54,296 bases of DNA, taken from an uncultured Pedobacter sp. GTDB lineage: Bacteria > Bacteroidota > Bacteroidia > Sphingobacteriales > Sphingobacteriaceae. The stretch is taken from positions 1 to 54,296 of the forward strand of contig NZ_CAMLHF010000010.1 of the NCBI RefSeq assembly GCF_946479715.1, given 5' to 3'. Position numbers and translations under genes: made by a program. Below, piece after piece: positions 26,663-34,300 of the stretch (position 1 is the stretch's first letter; each line of letters opens with the position of its first letter). The notes beneath the pieces are model-generated. The model saw nothing but the letters and a program-made list of their open reading frames with translations, did no database searches and was not told the origin of the DNA.

Positions 26663-27131
26663 CTATTAAACTAACTATCTCCTTTAAGTACTTAGCGTCA
26701 ATCTCATCAAAATGAGAAAGATATTCACTATCTACATCTAATACACCTATAATTTCATTTTTATTAAAAACAGGTAAAACAATTTCTGACCGTGAAGCAG
26801 AAGCACAAGCAATATGACCAGGAAATGCATCCACATCTGGCACTATCAAAGTCTCCGCCTGTTCCCACGAAGCACCACAAACACCTTTACCCTTTTTGAT
26901 TCTGGTACAAGCCACAGGGCCCTGAAAAGGCCCAAGCACCAACTCATCGCCTTTTACAAGGTAAAAACCTACCCAAAACCACTTAAACTGTTCTTTTAAA
27001 GCTGCTGCAATATTAGCCAGGTTAGCAATCTGATCGTTCTCTCCACTTATCAAAGCCTTGATCTGCGGAATCAATGAGCGGTATTGCTCTTCCTTACTAA
27101 TATCGGTTATTATACGTAAATCCTCTGCCAT
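26655..27131 (-). CDS. msrC: Free methionine-(R)-sulfoxide reductase (GAF domain)
   Basis: A single-GAF-domain enzyme of 158 residues that reduces free methionine-R-sulfoxide. The FKWFWVGFYLVKGDELVLGPFQG start of the GAF fold is present, as are the three family cysteines in VACTRI, GVCGAS and ACASASRSEIVLPV. The C-terminal VLDVDSEYLSHFDEID matches the family closely. Its first element on the minus strand is a possible -7 box TATTTTTG at 27161-27154. It is the first gene of a two-gene oxidative/alkylation repair unit. Confidence 0.9.
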   Translation of the reverse strand: MAEDLRIITDISKEEQYRSLIPQIKALISGENDQIANLANIAAALKEQFKWFWVGFYLVKGDELVLGPFQGPVACTRIKKGKGVCGASWEQAETLIVPDVDAFPGHIACASASRSEIVLPVFNKNEIIGVLDVDSEYLSHFDEIDAKYLKEIVSLIDA

Positions 27132-27215
27132 TTTAATCTATGTAAATGATTTGCAAAAATACAAAACCAGGTAGTCAATACTGCCATCTATGGGTAAAAG
27201 CCTAATTAAAATCCC

Positions 27216-27223
27216 TAAATTTG
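27216..27223 (+). promoter_or_regulatory. -7 promoter box of the S46 peptidase gene
   Basis: TAAATTTG matches TAnnTTTG and predicts transcription from about 27230. This means the in-frame ATG at 27190 lies upstream of the transcript and that the start is ATG 27253. Confidence 0.55.
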
Positions 27224-27252
27224 CAATTTTAACTACCATATTAACCATAAAG

Positions 27253-29421
27253 ATGAATAAGAAAACCTTAATTATCACTTCACTCCTTACGCTCGGAATA
27301 ATCCAATCGGGTTATAAGCCATGGGAAGAAGGAATGTTCCCATTAAGCGAAATCCACAAACTTGACTTAAAAAAGGCTGGTTTAAAAATTGACCAAAACA
27401 ACATATATAATCCAAAAGGCACCAGCCTGGTAGATGCACTGGTAAATGTTGGCGGCTGTACAGGATCTTTCGTTTCAAATGAAGGCTTAATCATCACCAA
27501 CCACCACTGCGCCTTCAGCGCAGTACAACTTGCCAGCACTGCCGAGCATGATTACCTGACAAACGGATTTGTCGCCAAAACACGTGAACAGGAAATTGAA
27601 GCAAAAGGACTAACATGCCGCATAACTGACAGTTACGAAGATGTATCTGATCGCGTTTTAGGTGCTGTGGCACAAATAGAGGATCCTGCTTCACGATTAA
27701 AAATGATCAATGATGTAATGAAAAACATCGTTATCGAAGCAGAAAAGAAAGACCCAAGTATTAAAGCAGAGGTATCAGAAATGTTTATCGGAAAAACCTA
27801 TGTGTTATTCCGTTACAAAACCATTCAGGATGTAAGACTTGTATACGTACCTAACAGACAAATCGGCGAATTTGGCGGCGAAACAGACAACTGGGTATGG
27901 CCTCGTCATACCGGAGATTTCTCTTTTATGCGTGCTTACGTAGCACCTGACGGCTCTCCTGCTAAATTCTCCAAAGACAACGTACCCTACACGCCTAAAA
28001 AATTCTTAAAAGTAAATCCTAAAGGCACTAACGAGGAGGATTTTGTTTTCATTTTAGGATATCCGGGAAAAACATTCCGCCATCGTCCGGCTGCATTTAT
28101 AGAGTATCAGGAAAAGTTCCTGCTGCCTTACGTATCTAACCTATATGATTTCCAGAATTCAACAATGGAAACTATTGGTAAAAAAGACAAGACTACTGAA
28201 ATTAAACTGGCAACCCGTATAAAAAGAAACGCTAATGTTTTAAAGAACTACAGAGGTAAACTCCAGGGGCTAAAAGGGATAGATCTAATCTCAAAAAAGA
28301 AAAAGGAAGAAGAAGCTCTAATTCAGTTCATCAACAACAATGTTAGCGCTAAAGCAAAATACGGAAGCCTGATGACCGAAATAGACAATCTGTATAAACT
28401 TATCAATACTGATGCCCAACGCGATCTTTGGCTTACACAGATTTATAGCTCAACAAACCTTTTAACGGTTGCTAAAAATATAAACCTGTTCAAAACCGCT
28501 CTTAAAGCGCAGCCTGCAGCTCAAAAGCAAGACTTCTTTGATCAGAACATCCAAAAGCTTAAACAAACCTTATCAAGCACCTATGAATCGTATGACATAG
28601 ACGCAGACAGAAAGATATTAAAAAAAATGCTTGAAGACGCGTCTCAGTTTAGCCCAATCCAAAAAGTAACAGCTGTTAACAAAATCACCAGTAAGGGAGC
28701 CGACAGCAATGATGTGATCGATCAATATGTCGAAAGTGTTTTTGAAGTATCCAAGCTAAAAGAAGCCAATTACGTTTTAAACGTACTACTTCAGTCGCCA
28801 AAATCGATTTCTACATATAATGATGGACTACTTCTCTTTGAGGATGATATCGCAAAACAGATCAACGAGTTAAAACCAGAAAAAGACCGCAGAGATGGAC
28901 TATTAAACAAGCTTATGGGCGACTATGTAAACATCAAAGAAAAGTTCTTAAACAAAGACTTCATTCCCGATGCAAACAGTACTCTTAGATTAACCTATGG
29001 CTATGTTAAGGGGTACTGGCCTGCAGATGCCTCATACATGAGACCATACACCACAATAAAAGGAATACTTGAAAAAGGCGCAACAGGGAATCCAGAATTT
29101 GCTTATCCAGAGCAAATCAAAACACTTTGGAACGCTAAAGATTTTGGTCCATACGCAAAGAAAGACCTTAATGATGTCCCCGTTTCTTTCCTTTACAACA
29201 TGGACACTACCGGCGGAAACTCAGGCTCTCCTATTATGAATGCCTATGGCGAGCTGGTAGGCGTTAATTTTGACCGTGCATTTGGAGCAACAATAAACGA
29301 CTATGCATGGAATGACAGCTACAGCAGATCAATTGGCGTAGACATTCGTTATGTACTATGGGTTGCTTCAAAAATTGACAAAGCTGATTTTCTTGTAAAA
29401 GAAATGGGCGTTAAACTTTAA
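27253..29421 (+). CDS. S46 family dipeptidyl-peptidase (DPP7/DPP11-like)
   Basis: A secreted chymotrypsin-fold serine peptidase removing dipeptides from peptide N-termini in the periplasm, used for peptide nutrition in Bacteroidota. The start at ATG 27253 (722 residues) gives the signal peptide MNKKTLIITSLLTLGIIQSG. The mature N-terminus KPWEEGMFPLSEI is family-typical. The catalytic His lies in LIITNHHCAFSAVQ and the catalytic Ser in TTGGNSGSPIMNAYGELVGVNFDR. The helical domain lies between. Whether it is DPP7-type (hydrophobic P1) or DPP11-type (acidic P1) was not resolved by eye. A terminator follows the gene. Confidence 0.93.
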   Translation: MNKKTLIITSLLTLGIIQSGYKPWEEGMFPLSEIHKLDLKKAGLKIDQNNIYNPKGTSLVDALVNVGGCTGSFVSNEGLIITNHHCAFSAVQLASTAEHDYLTNGFVAKTREQEIEAKGLTCRITDSYEDVSDRVLGAVAQIEDPASRLKMINDVMKNIVIEAEKKDPSIKAEVSEMFIGKTYVLFRYKTIQDVRLVYVPNRQIGEFGGETDNWVWPRHTGDFSFMRAYVAPDGSPAKFSKDNVPYTPKKFLKVNPKGTNEEDFVFILGYPGKTFRHRPAAFIEYQEKFLLPYVSNLYDFQNSTMETIGKKDKTTEIKLATRIKRNANVLKNYRGKLQGLKGIDLISKKKKEEEALIQFINNNVSAKAKYGSLMTEIDNLYKLINTDAQRDLWLTQIYSSTNLLTVAKNINLFKTALKAQPAAQKQDFFDQNIQKLKQTLSSTYESYDIDADRKILKKMLEDASQFSPIQKVTAVNKITSKGADSNDVIDQYVESVFEVSKLKEANYVLNVLLQSPKSISTYNDGLLLFEDDIAKQINELKPEKDRRDGLLNKLMGDYVNIKEKFLNKDFIPDANSTLRLTYGYVKGYWPADASYMRPYTTIKGILEKGATGNPEFAYPEQIKTLWNAKDFGPYAKKDLNDVPVSFLYNMDTTGGNSGSPIMNAYGELVGVNFDRAFGATINDYAWNDSYSRSIGVDIRYVLWVASKIDKADFLVKEMGVKL

Positions 29422-29451
29422 TCTACAGATTCATAAAATAACCATCAAAAA

Positions 29452-29487
29452 AAAGTCGCCAGACAAAATGAAAGGCGACTTTTTTTC
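29452..29487 (+). terminator. Terminator after the S46 peptidase gene
   Basis: Stem AAAGTCGCC (29452-29460) with GGCGACTTT (29474-29482), flanked by A- and T-runs, is a standard intrinsic terminator. Confidence 0.88.
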
Positions 29488-29528
29488 AATGCAAAATCAA
29501 ATTTCTTACTTAATAAATTACAGAAAGC

Positions 29529-29780
29529 ATGAGAGTAATAGCAGAACTTCCACATCCAGAATGCAAGATCACCTTGTTTAATATGAACCAAAAATACATT
29601 ATCAAATTTGAGCAGGGAACCCTCGAACAAAGCTATAAATTATCAGAACTGGACCTCAGTGGAGGAGGGGCAAACGAGATCTTTCAAATCCTTGATGAGG
29701 CTTTTATTGCCACCGTGGTTGAACGATTTAAGAGCATGAGAAGTGATTTTTCGGCAGCATATAACAGACAGCAGTACTAG
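29529..29780 (+). CDS. Conserved small hypothetical protein (83 aa)
   Basis: A short cytoplasmic protein with no signal peptide. It begins MRVIAELPHPECKITLFNMNQKYIIKFEQGTLEQSYKLSEL, two amphipathic beta strands with a helix, and ends in an amphipathic helix, EAFIATVVERFKSMRSDF. The alternating pattern and balanced codon use suggest a real gene. I recall similar small proteins in Bacteroidota without an assigned function. It stands alone between the S46 terminator and an AT-rich spacer. Confidence 0.6.
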   Translation: MRVIAELPHPECKITLFNMNQKYIIKFEQGTLEQSYKLSELDLSGGGANEIFQILDEAFIATVVERFKSMRSDFSAAYNRQQY

Positions 29781-30064
29781 TACACCAAAACAAACACAAC
29801 TATCTGTAATACAGATATATTAATCAATAAACAGAATATTATTCTGCGTTTTAACACCATCGAAACACCTAAAGCACACACTTAAATAACTAAACACTTA
29901 AACAAAATAGATTTAAATACACTGTTTTACAGATAATTAAATAAACACACAATATAATGTTCTGCCATCAATAATTGCCAAATATATGAGAGGTTTAGCA
30001 AAAAAATAGATTTTCAAACCCAGCGCGCTCCAAATAATTAATTGGTGGTATGGAGAATAATTTG
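29781..30064. other. AT-rich intergenic spacer with CTGT/ACAG dyads
   Basis: No coding frame is visible in this spacer. It holds three inverted repeats: TATCTGTA-A-TACAGATA (29801-29817), CAGAAT-ATT-ATTCTG (29832-29846) and CTGT-TTT-ACAG (29922-29932). Two of the three share a CTGT...ACAG core. They could be operators for the downstream lipoprotein gene or a 3'-end structure of the upstream gene. Confidence 0.5.
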
Positions 30065-30072
30065 AACCTTTG
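30042..30072 (+). promoter_or_regulatory. Promoter of the 30105 lipoprotein gene
   Basis: TTG at 30042-30044, a 20-nt spacer, and AACCTTTG at 30065-30072 approximate the -33 TTTG / -7 TAnnTTTG pattern. The leader to ATG 30105 would be about 27 nt. An in-frame GTG at 30072 falls on the box and is not a start. Confidence 0.45.
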
Positions 30073-30104
30073 TGAAGATGAAAAATCAAATTAAAGTAAT
30101 TTAT

Positions 30105-30668
30105 ATGAGAACTAAAATTAATACTTTGCTGGCATCCGCTCTGATAATTGCAACGGTACTTCTATCTTGCAATAACATTAAAGAATCCATCGAACGTGAT
30201 CTTTTCATTACCCCTGCCGATGGTATATCTTTTACGATACCAAAGATCACAAGTACCGAATCAGGAACAATACTTGGAGATCTCAATGTAAAAAACTTAA
30301 ATCTCGATTCTTTGATCAATAAAGAATCATCAAGGTTCGGATTAAGTAATGTAAAAAACATACGCATCAAGGAATTCAACTTAGAGCTTTTGGATGCAGA
30401 TAGTTTAAACAATATTCAAAACATAGAAAACATAATTGTCAAACTTAAGACATCCGGCCAAGCAGATCAATCAATTGCTACAGTAAATCCCCCAAATACT
30501 CGGGCCACTAAACTTAGCATTCCAATAACCTCTGGAAGTTCAGATGTAAGAAGCTTCCTTACCTCCTCTTCATTCACCTATAATCTTTCAGCCAAATTAA
30601 GAACAGCTACCACTAAGGAATTAAAGGCACGCGTAAAAGTAACCTATGCCATTAGGGTTGGTTTATAA
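30105..30668 (+). CDS. Lipoprotein of unknown function
   Basis: A 187-residue predicted lipoprotein. The signal MRTKINTLLASALIIATVLLSC puts the lipobox cysteine at residue 22. The mature part starts NNIKESIERDLFITPADGISFTIPKI and is rich in Ser, Thr, Asn and Leu with alternating strands, consistent with a beta-sandwich. I do not recognise a family. ATG 30105 is chosen because the upstream GTG (30072) is within the promoter box and ATG 30078 adds a charged segment in front of the signal peptide. It is flanked by its own promoter and a separate downstream promoter at 30741. Confidence 0.65.
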   Translation: MRTKINTLLASALIIATVLLSCNNIKESIERDLFITPADGISFTIPKITSTESGTILGDLNVKNLNLDSLINKESSRFGLSNVKNIRIKEFNLELLDADSLNNIQNIENIIVKLKTSGQADQSIATVNPPNTRATKLSIPITSGSSDVRSFLTSSSFTYNLSAKLRTATTKELKARVKVTYAIRVGL

Positions 30669-30717
30669 AAAATAGTTATGGTTTAACTTCCCGTTAAGCA
30701 TCTAGTTGTTTCAAATA

Positions 30718-30748
30718 TTGATTCTTAACCAGAAATTTAGTATATTTG
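30718..30748 (+). promoter_or_regulatory. Promoter of the 61-aa cold-shock-type peptide gene
   Basis: ATTG (30717-30720), 20 nt, then TATATTTG (30741-30748): an exact -7 TAnnTTTG box with a near-consensus -33 box. It is the best-formed promoter in the window. It predicts a transcript start near 30754 and thus a leader of about 200 nt. Confidence 0.7.
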
Positions 30749-30753
30749 CACAA

Positions 30754-30954
30754 ACGGGATATCATTATACTATTCTCTTAATATTTACTTGCCAATCAAA
30801 CCTTTTGATTGGGTTTCAATTCCTCCTGGCTACTGGTCCGTTGTCGCCCGAGAATTAATTATATTAAGCCATTTTAACAGTAAACAATAAGTTTACATGT
30901 TGGCAAACAGGTAAAACCAGAGGAGAGTTATTTTTTAACTAATACATTGAATTT
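30754..30954 (+). promoter_or_regulatory. Long structured 5' leader (~200 nt)
   Basis: The predicted transcript carries about 200 nt before ATG 30955. It contains a 9-bp perfect hairpin, CCAATCAAA (30792-30800) with TTTGATTGG (30804-30812), loop CCT. A second stem, GTAAAC (30880-30885) with GTTTAC (30891-30896), is also present. An AGGAGAG purine run lies about 35 nt upstream of the start, too far to be a Shine-Dalgarno. Long structured leaders are typical of cold-shock mRNAs, so thermosensing is a reasonable inference. Confidence 0.5.
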
Positions 30955-31140
30955 ATGGCTAAATCTCAGGCTACCTTCATGAAGAAGCAACTAGAAAAAA
31001 ACAGACAAAAGAAAAAAGAAGATAAAGAGCAACGTAAACTTGAGCGTCAACAGAATTCCTCTGGTGGTGATCTTGAAAGCATGATGGCCTATGTTAACGA
31101 GTGGGGAGAAATTGTATCCACTCCGCCAGAGAAAAAATAA
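30955..31140 (+). CDS. 61-aa basic peptide resembling the N-terminal extension of Bacteroidota cold-shock proteins
   Basis: The peptide starts MAKSQATFMKKQLEKNRQKK, continues with a highly charged Lys/Glu/Arg helix, and ends in GGDLESMMAYVNEWGEIVSTPPEKK. From memory, this matches the N-terminal extension (SQxTFxKKExEKxRxKK ... MMAYVDExGNIxxTPPD) that precedes the cold-shock domain in many ~150-residue Bacteroidota proteins. Here a stop codon follows TPPEKK and the bases after it do not encode a cold-shock domain, so it is a free-standing tail. It has a strong promoter, a 200-nt structured leader and a terminator, indicating high expression. Confidence 0.75.
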   Translation: MAKSQATFMKKQLEKNRQKKKEDKEQRKLERQQNSSGGDLESMMAYVNEWGEIVSTPPEKK

Positions 31141-31166
31141 TTTAGCCTTTAAAAGCTAAAATCTCC

Positions 31167-31205
31167 AAAAGGATTCTTATTGTTTCAATAAGGGTCTTTT
31201 TTTTT
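31167..31205 (+). terminator. Terminator after the 61-aa peptide gene
   Basis: The segment AAAAGGATTCTTATTG pairs with CAATAAGGGTCTTTT through seven Watson-Crick pairs, G-U pairs and one bulge, loop TTT, followed by nine T. It is an intrinsic terminator that isolates the downstream biosynthetic operon from readthrough. Confidence 0.8.
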
Positions 31206-31300
31206 ACAACACTATTTCGTCTTCATCTCTCCTTCTTCTTCAATAATCTCCTCATTAAAAGGAACAATGAACCCAAATGAAATGAGAGTTAATAAAAAGG

Positions 31301-31311
31301 AATAACTTTTG
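31301..31311 (+). promoter_or_regulatory. Possible -7 box of the PKS-NRPS operon
   Basis: AATAACTTTTG resembles TAnnTTTG with one extra base between TA and TTTG. It lies about 43 nt before ATG 31354. Its last three bases form the TTG that can be misread as the start of the gene. No -33 box is evident, so support is weak. Confidence 0.35.
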
Positions 31312-31353
31312 CAAGTCAGCATATGTCAGGTTAATTTATTCAATCCCTCTCAA

Positions 31354-34300
31354 ATGTTTACAGACCAAATATTAATTACCCAAAACAAACTAACAGTTCA
31401 CCAGTTATTTAATATTGCTGCTCAGGATTTTCCAGAAATTACTGCCATAGTTTTTGGCGAAAAGTCTATTACCTACCGTGAATTAAATAATAGCGCCGAA
31501 AATTTAGCAACTGTTATCTTAAACCAGGCTTTTGATCAGCAAATTATTGGGATAAGCGCAACTCGCTCAATAGAAATGATCGTTGGATTATTGGCAATTC
31601 TAAAAGCAGGAAAAACCTATTTGCCATTAGACTCCAGCTATCCTGAAAACAGGCTATTACAGATTATAGAAGACTCTGGAGTAAATACATGTATCTCGTT
31701 GCTAAACGAATCTAACACCTTTGCGAATCTGGGGCTTCATGTTATAATTTCAGATAAATCATACGCTGAAACGACTAAAAACGACAATTTTCTGCAATCT
31801 GAAAATGGATGCATTCTTTATACATCGGGCTCCACAGGGAAACCAAAAGGAGTATGTATCAGTCATAAAAGCCTTAGTAATTTTTTAATATGGCAAAAAG
31901 ATCATGCGCTTAATGGTAAAGGCATTAACGCGCTGCAGTTTTGTCACCTCAGTTTTGATGCATCATTTCAAGAGATTTTCGTTCCATTAACCACAGGCGC
32001 TACACTTTACCTTATTAACGATGACTATAGACTTGATGGCACAAAACTTTTAGATTTTATTATCTCAAATAAGATAAACAAAGCCTTTTTACCTTATGTT
32101 ACGCTTCAATATTTAACAGAAGCTGCTACAAAAGAACAGAGGTTTCCAGCCAATTTAAAAGAGTTAATAACCGGCGGAGAACTACTTAAAATCACACCCA
32201 ATATAAGAGAATTCTTTTCTTCTATTTCCAATTCATGTTTGGTAAATGTGTACGGACCAACCGAAACAACCATATGGGTAACGGAACTAAAGCTCAAAGG
32301 CAACCCAAATAGTTGGGCATCAATACCCACAATTGGGGAAACAATAGCACAGTCATCCATTTATTTTATTGATGAAAAATTAACTTTTCTTGAAAATGAA
32401 GAAATTGGTGAAATATGTATTTCAGGCCCCTGCCTGTCAAATGGATATTTTAATCAGCCAGACCTAACAAATGAGAAATTCGTTGAACTTACCCACCCAA
32501 CCCTGGGGCAAATTAAGGTTTATAGAACCGGGGATCTCGGTAAGCTTTTAGACAATGGAGAAATAGAGTTTAAAGGTAGGAAAGACGGTCAAATTAAAAT
32601 CAGAGGTAACAGGGTTGAACTAGGCGAAATCGAGGTTGCTCTGATGAAAGAAGAAAGTGTTAACCAGGCTATAGTGATATTAAGAGAAGACTACCCAGGC
32701 AGAAAAGCATTGGTAGCCTACCTAACAGGGAATAAGGCCATTGGAGACAGTAATAAGGTTAGATACCATATAAGTAACCTCCTACCTGATTACATGATTC
32801 CATCGGGCTTTGTTTGGCTCGAAGACTTTCCTAAAACAACAAGTGGAAAAGTAGACAGGAAAGCGCTACCAAAACCAGACCTTAAAAGACCTGAGCTAAA
32901 TGTCCTGTATAAAACCCCAAAGACAAAACTTGAAAAGGATGTTATAGGCTTATTTATCGATATATTCCAATATGATAAAATCGGAACTGAGGACAATTTT
33001 TTTGAGCTTGGAGGCAATTCTCTTCTTGCTCAAAAAACAGTAGCAGAGCTAAAGTATCAATTCAATTATCATTTACCTATAACCAAATTATACCAATACC
33101 CTACTGCTGCTGGGATAGCCGAATTTCTTGAAAACAAGGCTCCTGAACAGGCCGTCTTAGTTAAAGAAAATAAGCATACAGGTGATTCGCATGATATAGC
33201 CATAATAGGAATGGCAGGTAGGTTCCCAGGAGCTGAAACTATTAACGACTTATGGGCTTTACTTATCGAGGGTAAAGAAACTACCAAATTTTTCAGTAAT
33301 GAAGAACTGGATCTCAGCATCTCCGATCGTATAAAAAATGATAAAGCATATGTTAGCGCGAGAGGGATAATTAAAGATGCGGAAAAATTTGATCCTGCCT
33401 TTTTCGGAATTAATCCAAAACTGGCAGATTTGATGGATCCGCAGCAAAGAATATTCTTAGAGATAGCTTGGGAAGTATTGGAAAAAACGGGGCATTTATT
33501 CCCAGTTTATTCTAAAAAAATCGCCATTTATGCAGGCAGCGGAAGTAACACTTATTATGTAAACAATTTATTACAATTTCCCGATTTAATAGAAAACGTT
33601 GGAAGCCTGCAAGTACTTACAGTAAACGAAAAAGATTACATTGCTTCAAGAACGGCTTATCATTTAAACCTAAAGGGGCAGGCTGTTAGTGTGAACTCTG
33701 CCTGCTCAACCTCATTACTTGCGGTAGCAGAGGCGGTAAATAGTCTGCGTTCCGGACATTGTGATGCAGCTATCGCTGGGGCCTCCAGCATCACCTCTCC
33801 TATTAACAGCGGACACATTTATCAGGAAGGCAGTATGTTGAGTGCTGATGGCCATTGCCGTCCGTTTGATAATGATGCTACAGGAACTGTATTTAGTGAT
33901 GGTGCCGGTGTTGTTCTACTCAAAAGATTAACAGACGCCAAACGTGATGGTGATGTTATTTACGGCGTTATTAAGGGCGTTGGATCAAACAACGATGGGG
34001 CAGAAAAAGGAAGCTTTACAGCCCCGAACACTGAAGGACAGGCAAATGCAATTAAAGAGGCGATAATAGATGCAGGTATTGATGCCTCAGAAATCAGCTA
34101 TATTGAAACACATGGCACCGGAACCCCAATTGGCGACCCAATTGAATTTGACGGATTGGTTAAAGCTTTTGGTCATCAGCATAAAACTCAATTTTGTGCT
34201 ATAGGATCAATTAAAAGCAATTTCGGACACCTAACACAGGCCGCAGGAGTAACGGGTTTAATTAAAGCCTGTCTGTCTCTACATCACAAGAAACTACCTG

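Noticed and set aside
27190..27252. Upstream ATG (27190) as start of the S46 peptidase
   Set aside because: It lies before the -7 box TAAATTTG (27216-27223) and would put 21 extra residues in front of an otherwise normal signal peptide.
31309..31353. TTG start at 31309 for the PKS-NRPS gene
   Set aside because: The TTG is part of a TTTG promoter-like box, and the A-domain N-terminus aligns naturally with ATG 31354.
31141..31353. Possible CRISPR or repeat array between the 61-aa gene and the synthetase
   Set aside because: No repeated unit is present; the region contains a terminator and unstructured AT-rich sequence.
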